NCBI RefSeq assembly: GCF_002556545.1
Contig: NZ_CP022685.1
Coordinates: 8,348,001 to 8,412,000, forward strand
Source of the DNA: Streptomyces formicae
GTDB taxonomy: Bacteria > Actinomycetota > Actinomycetes > Streptomycetales > Streptomycetaceae
Direction: 5' to 3'
Length of the DNA stretch: 64,000 bases
The notes under the pieces: model-generated
What the model was told of the DNA's origin: nothing
Databases searched by the model: none
Seen by the model: the letters and a program-made list of their open reading frames with translations, nothing else
Shown: positions 18,735 through 26,984 of the stretch, one piece after another
How the letters are laid out: each line of letters begins with the position of its first letter
Position numbering within the stretch: the stretch's first letter is position 1
Made by a program: the position numbers and the translations under genes

Positions 18735-19457
18735 TCACGCGGACTTGGGCTCGCCCGCGTACTCCTTGGGCTCGACCCGGGCGACCACCACGCGCGGCCG
18801 CCCGGGATGCGGCGCGGTGAAGGCGGCGTACAGCGCCTCGTGGTCCCGCCCGTCGACGGTCTCGGCGGACCAGCCCGCCGCCTCGAACCTGGCGGCGATC
18901 CCGCCGGGCCGCGCGTAGCTGGCGGAGGCGTTGTCGATCACCAGGACGTGCAGTCGCTCGAGCCCGGCGGGCCCGGCGTAGGCCACGGCCTCGTGGTTGC
19001 TGCCCTCGTCCATCTCGGCGTCCCCGACGAGCACCCACACGCGGGCCTCGGACTGCCCGCGCGCCTTGAGCCCGAGCGCCGTCCCCACGGCGAGCGGCAG
19101 TCCGTGCCCCAGCGACCCGCTGCCGATCTCGGCCCCCGGCACGAGCACCCGGTCGGGGTGGTGCCCGAGCGGCGAGTCGTACGACCCGAAGTCCTCAAGC
19201 CACTCCACGGGCAGGAATCCCTTGGCCGCGAGCACCGCGTAGTACGCCATCGGCCCGTGCCCCTTGGAGAGCAGGAACCGGTCGCGCCCCGGGTCGTCCA
19301 TGCGCTCAGGTGTGACGTCGAGCACGCGGTCGTAGAGCACCCAGAGCGCGTCGAGCGTCGATGTGGCGGCGGGGCCGTGCTTCTCCGCCCCCGTCATCCG
19401 CCCCATGAGGCGGGGCAGATCTGCGTAGTCGTATGCGGGTTCCGTGGTCGTCGTCAT
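18735..19457 (-). CDS. transketolase, N-terminal subunit
   Basis: 240-aa TPP-binding half of a split transketolase. FLLSKGHGPMAYYAVLA, GSLGHGLPLAVGTALG and the TPP/Mg2+ motif VGDAEMDEGSNHEA are visible. The ATG at 19457 is chosen because MTTTTEPAYDYADL begins the conserved fold; the frame reads open further upstream but without family similarity. It precedes the C-terminal subunit, and the two proteins should form an alpha2beta2 enzyme. Confidence 0.87.
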   Translation of the reverse strand: MTTTTEPAYDYADLPRLMGRMTGAEKHGPAATSTLDALWVLYDRVLDVTPERMDDPGRDRFLLSKGHGPMAYYAVLAAKGFLPVEWLEDFGSYDSPLGHHPDRVLVPGAEIGSGSLGHGLPLAVGTALGLKARGQSEARVWVLVGDAEMDEGSNHEAVAYAGPAGLERLHVLVIDNASASYARPGGIAARFEAAGWSAETVDGRDHEALYAAFTAPHPGRPRVVVARVEPKEYAGEPKSA

Positions 19458-19462
19458 GCCGA

Positions 19463-19501
19463 GAAGCGTGCAACTTAAACCGCACTTGAGGTCAACAGGG
19501 A
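19463..19501 (-). promoter_or_regulatory. candidate promoter of the split transketolase operon
   Basis: On the minus strand TTGACC is followed by an imperfect dyad (CCTCAAG, then TTTAAGT) and ends about 13 bp before the ATG at 19457. A -35-like box with an overlapping dyad resembles a MerR-type promoter, but the dyad matches at only some positions. Confidence 0.3.
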
Positions 19502-19606
19502 CCCGCCCTGCGGCCGGCCGCCGAAAGGAGTGAGCGATCACGGTCCGGAGTGCGGTATTGTTTCGGTGCGCGTTCGGCCAGGGGAAAGCCCAGGTCAGAC
19601 GGGCAT

Positions 19607-19680
<74 letters not shown>

Positions 19681-19699
19681 CTGGTGACAGTCGCAGGTC

Positions 19700-19744
19700 A
19701 GGGCCGGTATCGGAGGTATCCGATACCGGCCCTTGATCGTTTTT
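19700..19744 (+). terminator. rho-independent terminator downstream of tRNA-Pro
   Basis: AGGGCCGGTATCGGA (19700-19714) and TCCGATACCGGCCCT (19719-19733) form a perfect 15-bp stem with loop GGTA, followed by a T-run (TGATCGTTTTT). It can end the tRNA transcript; the T-run is on the plus strand, so it serves the tRNA rather than the integrase. Confidence 0.85.
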
Positions 19745-19776
19745 GGGGACCAGTTGGGGACCAGTTGGGGACCAGT
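19745..19776. repeat. three tandem 11-bp repeats GGGGACCAGTT
   Basis: Three direct copies (the last ends GT-G) lie between the tRNA terminator and the integrase stop. Tandem repeats here are typical of arm-type binding sites for tyrosine integrases. One similar unit recurs at about 23652 in front of a universal stress gene. Function is inferred. Confidence 0.55.
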
Positions 19777-19803
19777 GAGGGGCCAAGAGTCCTTGACCCG
19801 GGG

Positions 19804-21021
19804 TCAGCGGGTCTTGACGATCGGGCTCGGCAGCGAGCGGGGTGCGCGCAGCACGTTGAGGTGTGCGGAGAGCGCTGCCCCGGCGGCCGTGATCTTGTGT
19901 ACGTCGGGGTGCAGGTAGCGCTGAGTGGTGATCAGGGACCCGTGGCCGGCGATGCGTCGCAGGACGTGGACCGGCACGCCTGCGTCGGCGAACCAGGTCA
20001 GCCCGGTATGCCGCAGGTCATGGCGGCGCAGGTGCTCGTAGCCGAGCTTGGTGACGACGTCGTCCCAGTGCGTGGCGTCGCGCAGGACGGCGGTGGAGAT
20101 GCGTCCGCCGCGCGGGCCGGTGAACAGGCGGGCATCGGGGTCGGGGTCGGCGGACAGGATGCGCTGGGCGACCAGGGGACGGATCTCCTCGATGATGGGG
20201 ACCTTGCGGGCTCGTTTGCCCTTGGTGCCCTTGTCGGTGAGCCCGCCCGGTGCGGGTGTGGTCTGGCGCCGCACGGTCCAGATCCACTGGTTGGTGTCGA
20301 TGTCCCCGACGCGGCAGCCTGAGACCTCGCCGATCCGTGCGGCGGTGCACGCGGCGAAGACGACCACGTCTCCCCAGCCGCGGTACTGGTCGTGGGAGGC
20401 AGTAACGAGCGCGTCGGCCAGCGCGACGAGGGTCTCCCAGTCGGGCAGCGCCAGTGCCCGTGGGTCGAGGAGTTCGTCCTCGGCCTGCTTGTAGAGCTTC
20501 TGCCAGCCGGTCACCCGGGCGGGGTTGACCTTGATGATGCCGTCGCGGACCGCCTGTTCCATGACGCGGACCAGGACGGCGATGGTGTTCTTCACCGTGG
20601 AGCGGCTGTGCTCGTCGGCGATCCAGTTCTGCACGGTGCGGTCGAGCGCACCGTTGGTGATCATCCGGACCGCGAGGTGACCCAGGGTGGGGACCACACG
20701 CACTCGCCACCCTGAGAGATAGGGGTCCAGCGTCTTCAACTCCAGCCCGCGCAGGGCGAGATCCATATTCGCTTCGCCGTATTCGGCGAGCTTTATGGTG
20801 GCCAGAGACGGGGACAAGCCGGCTTGCGCGGCCTCGATGACAGACTCGAGCCACTCCTGCGCTTCTTCCTCGCTGCTCTTCCCCTCCGACAGCGACTGGC
20901 GGCGTTTGCTGGCGGGATCGAACCACCGGACACGTGCCCGGTAAGGAGTGGGGCGATCTGGGCGGTGTTCGATGTCGGTGGAGATTCGCACGCCGACAGG
21001 CACGTTGGTCCTATCGGACAT
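19804..21021 (-). CDS. int: tyrosine-type site-specific integrase
   Basis: 405-aa phage/ICE-type tyrosine recombinase. The N-terminal SAM-like core-binding domain is followed by the catalytic part with the first arginine in TAARIGEVSG, then HDLRHTGLTWFADAGVP, IAGHGSLITTQRYLHPD, giving the R-HxxR-H-Y set. The gene runs toward tRNA-Pro and stops about 125 bp from it, the arrangement expected when the tRNA 3' end is the attachment site. The ATG at 21021 overlaps the excisionase stop by 11 bp. No replication or transfer genes follow, so the element looks decayed or small. Confidence 0.93.
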   Translation of the reverse strand: MSDRTNVPVGVRISTDIEHRPDRPTPYRARVRWFDPASKRRQSLSEGKSSEEEAQEWLESVIEAAQAGLSPSLATIKLAEYGEANMDLALRGLELKTLDPYLSGWRVRVVPTLGHLAVRMITNGALDRTVQNWIADEHSRSTVKNTIAVLVRVMEQAVRDGIIKVNPARVTGWQKLYKQAEDELLDPRALALPDWETLVALADALVTASHDQYRGWGDVVVFAACTAARIGEVSGCRVGDIDTNQWIWTVRRQTTPAPGGLTDKGTKGKRARKVPIIEEIRPLVAQRILSADPDPDARLFTGPRGGRISTAVLRDATHWDDVVTKLGYEHLRRHDLRHTGLTWFADAGVPVHVLRRIAGHGSLITTQRYLHPDVHKITAAGAALSAHLNVLRAPRSLPSPIVKTR

Positions 21022-21340
21022 TGAGCCCCTTGGTAGGGACGGTGCGCCGGCTGTGCAGCCATTCCTCGACATCGAGGGCGCTATACACGACGACGCGCTC
21101 TGAGACCGTGACGAAAGGCGGTCCCTGCGGAGGCCGCGCGGTGCGCCAGCGGCGCAGGGTTGAGGCGTCTACGTGCAGACGAGCGGCGAGGTGATTGGTG
21201 GAATACCAGTCGTTGTTGAGGAGGAACGTCTGGCTATCGGTAGCGATGGCACGGTGGTGGGGAGCTGCAGAGTGCGCTGCGACCTCCTTTTCGCGAAGTG
21301 GGTTGGTAGCGGCATTTGTTGCTGTCGACTTGTTGGGCAA
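21011..21340 (-). CDS. excisionase-like helix-turn-helix protein
   Basis: 109-aa MerR/AlpA-type DNA-binding protein: WYSTNHLAARLHVDASTLRR is the winged helix, followed by VYSALDVEEWL. It overlaps the integrase start by 11 bp, as Xis-Int pairs do in actinomycete integrative elements. No ATG or GTG fits the N-terminus; the best start is TTG at 21340, with GGAG about ten bases upstream. The first 40 residues are low-complexity. Confidence 0.8.
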   Translation of the reverse strand: MPNKSTATNAATNPLREKEVAAHSAAPHHRAIATDSQTFLLNNDWYSTNHLAARLHVDASTLRRWRTARPPQGPPFVTVSERVVVYSALDVEEWLHSRRTVPTKGLNVR

Positions 21341-21856
21341 GTGCGAGTGTTCTCCGGGGGGTACGGAACACTAGACGGACCTGTGGAAGAGTCCAGAGAC
21401 CAACGGCATAGTTCGCGAATGGGGAACGCGACGCTGCGGCTTCTGGGCTGGCAAGGGTGAAACGCCTTTACTGTCGCTTAGGTCCGTTGCTGTGCTCGGT
21501 AGTGGCCATTGGAGAAACAATGGTCCTCAGGATCACCGGTTTGGGTAACCGGCGATCACGAGCTATCATGGTCGGCTTTGACGGGGTGGGTCGGCAGACC
21601 TCAAGCGCCATCTGTCCGACTGGGCATAGGCGTCGACTGCTGCAGGCAGTCGTCTTCCCTGCAGGAACGCGTGCTTCGCGGACGGCTAGCGGCTGGTGGG
21701 AATCCTGCGTCTTAGCTGGGTAACCGGCGATCAGTCGCCGCCCTGCTTGAACGGACTTTGAGTGCCAGGCAGGCGGGTATGGAGGTCACCAAGGTCCCGG
21801 GAGTCTTGACGCTGCTATCACGCTCGTTCTGATTGGGCGTCAAGTGTGTTGTCACG
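21341..21856. other. non-coding stretch with a 16-bp direct repeat
   Basis: No credible gene is seen in these roughly 500 bases. GGGTAACCGGCGATCA occurs twice in direct orientation, at 21543-21558 and 21718-21733. The base composition is lower in GC than the chromosomal part. It is the control region of the integrative element or debris of a deleted one. Confidence 0.4.
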
Positions 21857-22430
21857 TCATTGCCTAATGAATGCCGGGTAGTTCCCAGATGCCGTGCACT
21901 GATAGGCCGAGCAGCACGCGGTGCTGCTTATCGGTGACCACGACACTGGCTCTGCAGCCGGAGACCGGAGCACCAGTACGGCCAGACCGTCGACATCGAA
22001 TCGATGGGGCGTGGTCCATCCGGCTGCGGCCAGAGCGAGTTCGTCCTCGACGGGGGTGATGTCGCGGCGGTCGGCGGGCACGGTGTCCGCGAGCGGCGTG
22101 ATGATGTAGATGGCGCCGTCGGGGCGCAGATACTCAGGCAGGCGGGGGGGAGGAGGACCCGGGGGCGGTTTCGCAGGAAGGCGTGGCTGAGGCGGGTGGC
22201 GATCAGGTCGTACGCGCCATGAGGGCGGTCGGCGAGGGAGCCGCTTCGTGGAGATCCGGTTCCAGGTGCCGTTGACGTACTCGAAGACCATGAGCGCCGT
22301 TCGGTCGAAGGCGCGAGCGTGCTCGGGTCGTTGTACTCCGAGGTCGTCGTGTTGACCATGAGGAAGCGTCCCGGCGAGGAGACCGCAAGCGCCGTGGGCT
22401 GGTGACCGTTGGGCCGCCGTAACCCGACCC
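21857..22430 (-). pseudogene. decayed class I SAM-dependent methyltransferase-like gene
   Basis: Reading the minus strand in two alternating frames gives one continuous-looking protein: GRFLMVNTTTSEYNDPS, then TALMVFEYVNGTWNR, then AYDLIATRLSHAFL and finally YLRPDGAIYIITPLADTVPA and DELALAAAGWTTPH. This suits the C-terminal half of a methyltransferase-like protein. At least three frameshifts separate the pieces, so it is not functional. The identification is by pattern only. Confidence 0.5.
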
Positions 22431-22445
22431 TCCAAGTCTTCCATC

Positions 22446-23373
22446 TTGACGCCGACCGATCATGGGGAGCACGTCTCCGCTGGCAGTTCGGGCCTGAAGC
22501 AGAGCAGGGCGGCCGCTCTCAGGCGCTGGCTATCACGATGGGACACAGCAGCACGACCACGTCTTCTGAACACCGCAGTCACGGTTCTGCAGCTCGAATT
22601 GGTTCTCCTGACCGGCACTGCGGCAGTCCTGACGGCTGGCGGCGTCGCCTGGCTCACCGGTGCCCGCGGTCTCGCCGACGTGTTCTGGGAGTTGGGCACC
22701 GTGGCTGCCGTCATCCCCGCGGTCGGATGGGTGCTGGCCGCACTGCGACGAGGACAGGCCGGTGTTGACCTCATCGCCGTATTCGCGCTTGGCGGCACCT
22801 TGGCCGCAGGTGAATACCTGGTCGGCGCGCTGATCGCGCTCATGCTCGCCACCGACCGCACCGTGGAAGCCGCCGCCCGACGGCGCGCCTCCCACGACCT
22901 CCGTGACCTGCTCGAACACGCCCCGCGCTCCGCACACCGACGCACGGACACCGGTATGGCCACCGTACCGCTGAGAGAAGTTGCCATCAGTGACCTGCTC
23001 GTCGTTTGCTCGGGGGGAGTCGTACCCGTCGACGGCCGGGTGGAAAGCGCCGCCGCCGTCCTCGACGAGTCGGGTGCTCACCGGTGAACCCTCCAGGTCA
23101 CACGGGGCCGGGACGAAGGGGTATGCAGCGGTGCGGTCAACGCCGGGGGCGCCTTCGAACTCCGCGCCATCGCCACTGAGCAGGACAGCACCTACGCCGG
23201 AATCGTCCGACTGGCCCAGCAGGCCGGTGCCGAGTGCGCACCGATCGTGCGGCTGGCCGACCGCTATGCGGCGTGGTTCCTTCCCTTGTCCCTCGTGGTG
23301 GCGGGGCTGACCAGCGGATCCGCGGTCCGAGCGGTCGCCGTTCTGGTCATCGCCACCCCTTGCCCCCTGCTGC
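22446..23373 (+). pseudogene. remnant of a heavy-metal-transporting P-type ATPase
   Basis: The first frame (22446-23087) gives an N-terminal membrane region and the actuator domain up to AAAVLDES. The DES-LTGEP motif is then split: LTGEPSRSH continues in a second frame, and VNAGGAFELRAIATEQDSTY to VLVIATPCPLL in a third. The TPC metal site is present, but the phosphorylation and ATP-binding domains are gone. The sequence ends at an abrupt junction with an acetyl-CoA synthetase fragment. Two frameshifts plus a deletion make it non-functional. Confidence 0.75.
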
Positions 23374-23640
23374 CCGGAGCTGTTCACGGTGGTGCTCGGC
23401 ACGCTCAAGAACGCGAGCGTGCTGTGCCCTCTGTTCTCCGCGTTCGGCCCCGACCCCGTGGCCCAGCGCATGGGCCTGGGAAACGCCAGGGTCCTGGTCG
23501 CCATCGAGGCTCTGTACCGGAGCAAGGTCGCACCGATCCGGGACCGGCTGGCCGACCTCGAACACGTGCTGGTCATCGACGAACGGCGGCACGAATTTCC
23601 CGGCGCCCAGCAGGCGTATTCGACGGGCGCCGGGCCCAAT
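23374..23640 (+). pseudogene. fragment of AMP-forming acetyl-CoA synthetase
   Basis: The frame reads PELFTVVLGTLKNASVLCPL, then FSAFGPDPVAQRMGLGNARV and LYRSKVAPIRDRLADLEHVL, an internal piece of the adenylate-forming domain of an acetate-CoA ligase. Both ends are missing. It joins the P-type ATPase remnant directly and ends just before the universal stress gene. An acetate-CoA ligase would fit the hypoxia island, so this is likely a lost member. Confidence 0.7.
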
Positions 23641-23652
23641 TGGACCTGACTG

Positions 23653-23667
23653 GGGACCAGTTGGCCC
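23653..23667. promoter_or_regulatory. DosR/OsdR-like box upstream of a universal stress gene
   Basis: GGGACCAGTTGGCCC, with half-sites GGGAC and GGCCC and a five-base spacer, 53 bp upstream of the start at 23720. The right half continues as GGCCCCTG, as in the other boxes of this island. It also contains the unit GGGGACCAGTTGG found tandemly at 19745, so an integrase-arm origin is an alternative reading. Confidence 0.4.
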
Positions 23668-23719
23668 CTGCGCGATTCCGGCGTGCGGCGTAAAGCTGGT
23701 GGCACAGGAGGTGGGAACG

Positions 23720-24625
23720 ATGCTTCAACCGATCGCGGTAGGAGTGGACGGCTCGCCGGAGAGTGTTGCCGCGGCCGACTGGGGGGCTCGTGAGGCGCTG
23801 CGCCGAGGCGCGCCGCTGCGACTCGTACATGCCTGGGAGGGGCTGCCCGCAGACGATTACCCCGTCACGCTGCCCGAGTTGAAAGTCCCGCAGTACTGGG
23901 CTCGGCGGGTGCTCCGTACGACGCGGGACCGGCTCGGCGAGCGCTATCCGCAGGTGTACACGAGCGCCGAACAGATCCGGAAGCCGCCGGTGCCCGCCCT
24001 GTTGGCCGTGGCCGAGACGGCTCAGCTACTCGTCCTCGGCCACGAAGGACTCGGTGGGATCAGCGGAGTCCTCGCCGGTTCCGTCGCCCGCTCGGTGGTC
24101 GACCGCGCACTGAACCCGGTGATCCTGATCCGCGCGGGCTACGGCACCCAGGACGAGCATGTGCCCGATGCCGACGGGCAGCCATCGGAAAGTGCTCCGT
24201 GTCGGCATGTCGTCGTGGCCCTCGACCTCGGCAACGACTGCGACGCACTCCTCGGGTTCGCCTTCGAAGCTGCTCAGAGCCGGAGCACGCCGCTGTGCGT
24301 CCTGCACGCCTGGAATCTGCACGATGGTGTGAAGAGCCTGTCCGACAGGGAACTTCCGGTCGGTTCCCCTGCCCAGCGCGAAGCCGAGTGGGCGCTGGCC
24401 GCGGTGCTCGAACCGTGGCGTGCCAAGTATCCAACGGTGGTCGTACGGTCCCGCGCGGAAGCCGCTCGCCCCGGGCACGCGGTCACCAGCGCAGCGCGGG
24501 GCGCGGGTCTGCTGGTGGTAGGGCGCCGGATCCGGCGCGGGGCGCTGGGAGCGCACTCGGGCCGCGTCACGCACCTCGCCATGCACCACGTGCGGTGCCC
24601 CGTCGCCGTGGTCGCGCACGACTGA
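23720..24625 (+). CDS. universal stress protein, two tandem USP domains
   Basis: 301 aa with two USP folds. The first opens PIAVGVDGSPESVAAADWG and carries the ATP-binding loop GHEGLGGISGVLAGS (G2xG9xGS). The second begins HVVVALDLGNDCDALLGFAF and ends HHVRCPVAVVAHD, with a degenerate loop (GRRIRRGALGAHSG). The ATG at 23720 follows AGGAGG closely. Tandem USPs are characteristic of the DosR regulon in mycobacteria and the OsdR-linked region of S. coelicolor, where they are induced under hypoxia. The flavodoxin gene follows. Confidence 0.93.
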   Translation: MLQPIAVGVDGSPESVAAADWGAREALRRGAPLRLVHAWEGLPADDYPVTLPELKVPQYWARRVLRTTRDRLGERYPQVYTSAEQIRKPPVPALLAVAETAQLLVLGHEGLGGISGVLAGSVARSVVDRALNPVILIRAGYGTQDEHVPDADGQPSESAPCRHVVVALDLGNDCDALLGFAFEAAQSRSTPLCVLHAWNLHDGVKSLSDRELPVGSPAQREAEWALAAVLEPWRAKYPTVVVRSRAEAARPGHAVTSAARGAGLLVVGRRIRRGALGAHSGRVTHLAMHHVRCPVAVVAHD

Positions 24626-24744
24626 CTCCGCCCAGATCGAGTTCTTCTGGCCTGCGCGAGTCGGCCAACATGCGAGTGCGGGCGCACGACTTGCAAGCAG
24701 GCAGGCACCGTGAAGGGCAACAGCGGCGCACAACGAGGTGGGAC

Positions 24745-25224
24745 ATGGACGTTCCGGTGGGATACGCCACCGCACACGGTTCGACCCGAGAGATCGCCGA
24801 GTATGTCGCGGTACGGATGGCGCGCACCGGGCTGAAAGCCGAAGCCCGGTCCATGGCGGACGTGGATGACCCCGGCGTGTACGGGGCGTACGTCCTCGGC
24901 AGCGCCGTTCACGGGCAGGCATGGCTGGAGCAGGCCAAGGAGTTTCTGCGTCTCAACGGCGACCTCCTCCAGACGCGGCCGGTGTGGGTCTTCAGCGTGG
25001 GGATGCCCGCCGCTCTGCGCGGGCCCTGGCGGAAATCGGCGGCGCGCAAGGAACGCGACGTGGTCGGGGCGGACCTTCCCGGCGACGTCCCATACCGGAG
25101 CCACCGGCTTCTGTCAGGAGTCATCCGCCCCGGCCACCTTCCCCTCACCGGCAGGCTGATCTTCCGTCTGATGGGCTGCCGGTACGGGGACTTCCGTGAG
25201 TGGCTGTTGTCTTTCCGGGCTTGA
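24745..25224 (+). CDS. flavodoxin-like protein, C-terminus cut by transposon insertion
   Basis: Flavodoxin fold (159 aa) with the FMN-phosphate loop YATAHGSTREIAEY at residues about 7-20 and the second loop VLGSAVHGQAWLEQA. The ATG at 24745 follows GAGGTGGGA. The natural end (GDFREW) is directly followed by codons supplied by the left terminal repeat of the transposon at 25199, which adds LLSFRA and the stop. The tail is thus shorter than that of the related gene at 56783, though the fold may survive. It sits after a USP gene, as in other hypoxia islands. Confidence 0.85.
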   Translation: MDVPVGYATAHGSTREIAEYVAVRMARTGLKAEARSMADVDDPGVYGAYVLGSAVHGQAWLEQAKEFLRLNGDLLQTRPVWVFSVGMPAALRGPWRKSAARKERDVVGADLPGDVPYRSHRLLSGVIRPGHLPLTGRLIFRLMGCRYGDFREWLLSFRA

Positions 25225-25283
25225 GGGCTGTGTTTTCGCTGTTCGGGCATGGGATCGGCGGTCTCGGGGAGTGGTGACGTGTC

Positions 25284-25856
25284 GTGTCGTCGCTCTGGTG
25301 GAGGTCGGGAATGCCGTCGGTCGTGGGGCTGCTGGAACAACGTGAGCTGACCGCCCGCCGTCGTGTGGACACGCTGCGGGAGGAGGCGGACCGTATCCAG
25401 GCCGAGCTGGTCGCGGCCGAGCGGGAGTGGAACGAGTGGGTCATCGCCCGCTCACGCGTCGGCGAGGTGCTTTCCCCGGGCGAAGAGAGCGTCACCGGTC
25501 CGAACGCCGCCGAGGAGCCGTCGGACCGTGGTGAACCGCCCGCGCTGCCTGCATCTTCGGAGGCGACGAAGCCGAAGTCGGTGGTGCCGATGTGGCGTGT
25601 GGGCCTGGCCTGGTCGGCACTGTCGGCGGACTACCAGCGCATCCTGCAGGCTCTCGCGGACCGGGGCCGGCTCGGTCAAGGCCCGCTGACCTGCAAGGAG
25701 ATGGCCAGCTGCTTCGGCCTGGACCCGGTGCCCGCGAAGATCGAGGCCCTACGGTCGAAGGCGAAGCGGCTGACAGCGCGCGGGTGGCTGGCCGAGCCGG
25801 CACCGGGACGGTTCACGCTCGCGAAGGCCGTCGCCGAGCCAGGCGCCGGGTCATGA
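25284..25856 (+). CDS. transposon passenger gene, coiled coil plus winged helix
   Basis: 190 aa. Residues about 12-55 are a charged coiled coil (LLEQRELTARRRVDTLREEA) and residues about 110-185 a helix-turn-helix-like domain (LSADYQRILQALADRGRLG, then RSKAKRLTARGWLAEP). It is transcribed from the left end and its stop overlaps the transposase end by 44 bp. The N-terminal half is retained in the deleted copy at 31126. Such genes accompany this element type; a role in target choice or repression of transposition is a guess. Confidence 0.65.
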   Translation: MSSLWWRSGMPSVVGLLEQRELTARRRVDTLREEADRIQAELVAAEREWNEWVIARSRVGEVLSPGEESVTGPNAAEEPSDRGEPPALPASSEATKPKSVVPMWRVGLAWSALSADYQRILQALADRGRLGQGPLTCKEMASCFGLDPVPAKIEALRSKAKRLTARGWLAEPAPGRFTLAKAVAEPGAGS

Positions 25857-26730
25857 GCATCGTCGCCGACCAGTAGACCATCGCCTCCGCGCTGCCGGTG
25901 GACCGCTCGAAGTCCCGCGCCAGGCGGCGACTTCGCATCAGGTGGGCGAAGAACCTCTCCACGATCCACCGCTTGGGCAGCACGACGAAGCCGCGCATGT
26001 CGTCACTGCGTTTCACGATCGCCAGGACCAGAGCGAGGGCGGCCAGGCAGTGCCCGACGAGGCTGCCGGTGTAGCCGTCGTCGGCCCAGACCAGCGCCAG
26101 CAGGTGGTGCGCTGCCGAGACCTGGGCGAGCAGAACCTGGGCGGCGACGCGGTCGCCGACGTCCGCGGCGGTGACCATCACTCCCAGCAGCAGGCCGAGG
26201 GTGTCGACCACGGCGTGCCGCTTGCGGCCGTTGATCAATTTCCCGCCGTCGAAGCCGCGGCTGTCGGCGCCGACGACGGCGTCCGCCTTGACGGACTGGG
26301 AGTCGATCACGCCCGCGCTCGGCTCCGTATCCCGACCGGCCCGCTCGCGGACCTTGCGGCGGAGCCGGTCGTGGAACTCCCGGACCAGACCGCGCTCGCG
26401 CCAGCGGCGGAAGAAGACGTAGACCCGGTCCCACGGCGGGAAGTCGGCCGGCATCGCCCGCCACTTCACTCCGTTGTCGACGAGGTAGCGGATCGCGTCC
26501 AACATCGCACGGTGGCAGTACGACTCCGGCTGCCCGCCCCGCCCGCGCAGCCAGCCCGGCACCGGCAGCAGCGGCCGCACCACCGCCCACTCCGCATCGG
26601 ACATGTCGGTGGGGTAGCGGCGCTCGCGCACGCCGTGGTCGGCGGCGTTCCCGAACCGGTGTGCCAGGCAGTCACACGCGAGAGTGACCGAAGTGGACCC
26701 CGCTTCCGCGATGCCGTAGAACTGCGACAA
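25813..26730 (-). CDS. IS5 family transposase
   Basis: 305-aa DDE transposase. RRYPTDMSDAEWAVVRPLLP is the family's N-terminal block. Catalytic residues fall in GVIDSQSVKA (first D), ALVWADDGYTG (second D) and IVERFFAHLMRSRRLARDFE (E). The start is TTG at 26730, with AGGAGG five bases upstream, and the first 16 codons are also kept in the deleted copy at 31041-31590. The frame appears intact, so the element may still move and mobilise its deletion derivative. Confidence 0.9.
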   Translation of the reverse strand: MSQFYGIAEAGSTSVTLACDCLAHRFGNAADHGVRERRYPTDMSDAEWAVVRPLLPVPGWLRGRGGQPESYCHRAMLDAIRYLVDNGVKWRAMPADFPPWDRVYVFFRRWRERGLVREFHDRLRRKVRERAGRDTEPSAGVIDSQSVKADAVVGADSRGFDGGKLINGRKRHAVVDTLGLLLGVMVTAADVGDRVAAQVLLAQVSAAHHLLALVWADDGYTGSLVGHCLAALALVLAIVKRSDDMRGFVVLPKRWIVERFFAHLMRSRRLARDFERSTGSAEAMVYWSATMLMTRRLARRRPSRA

Positions 26731-26984
26731 CAGGGCCTCCTGGATTGCTCTTTGGCGTAGACACCCTTCGAGCTACCAAGAGGCCCTGCTTTCATGCACG
26801 ACAGCCGCCGCACTCAGCCGAACGAGACTCCCGTTCGATTGGCGTCCCTCAAGATCGGAACGAGAACAGCCACTTGCGAGATGCCTTGTCGATTGTGCTG
26901 AGGGAGCGTAGAGGACTCACCTCATCGCGGGTCGCAAGGTATCTCTTCGCCCCCCGCACCGGAGATCAGCTGGTGGATTCGGGC

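Larger units (their letters stand above)
25199..26874. mobile_element. IS5-type transposon with passenger gene (1.68 kb)
   Basis: The ends are imperfect 29-bp terminal inverted repeats (25199-25227 and 26846-26874; 25 of 29 positions match, outer ten AGTGGCTGTT perfect). Between them lie a winged-helix passenger gene (plus) and an IS5-family transposase (minus), overlapping at their 3' ends. No clear target duplication is seen. A shortened copy lies at 31041-31590 in the same orientation. Confidence 0.88.

Noticed and set aside
23247..23693. 148-codon open frame across the ATPase and synthetase relics
   Set aside because: It is one of the shifted frames of the two remnants and changes meaning at the junction.
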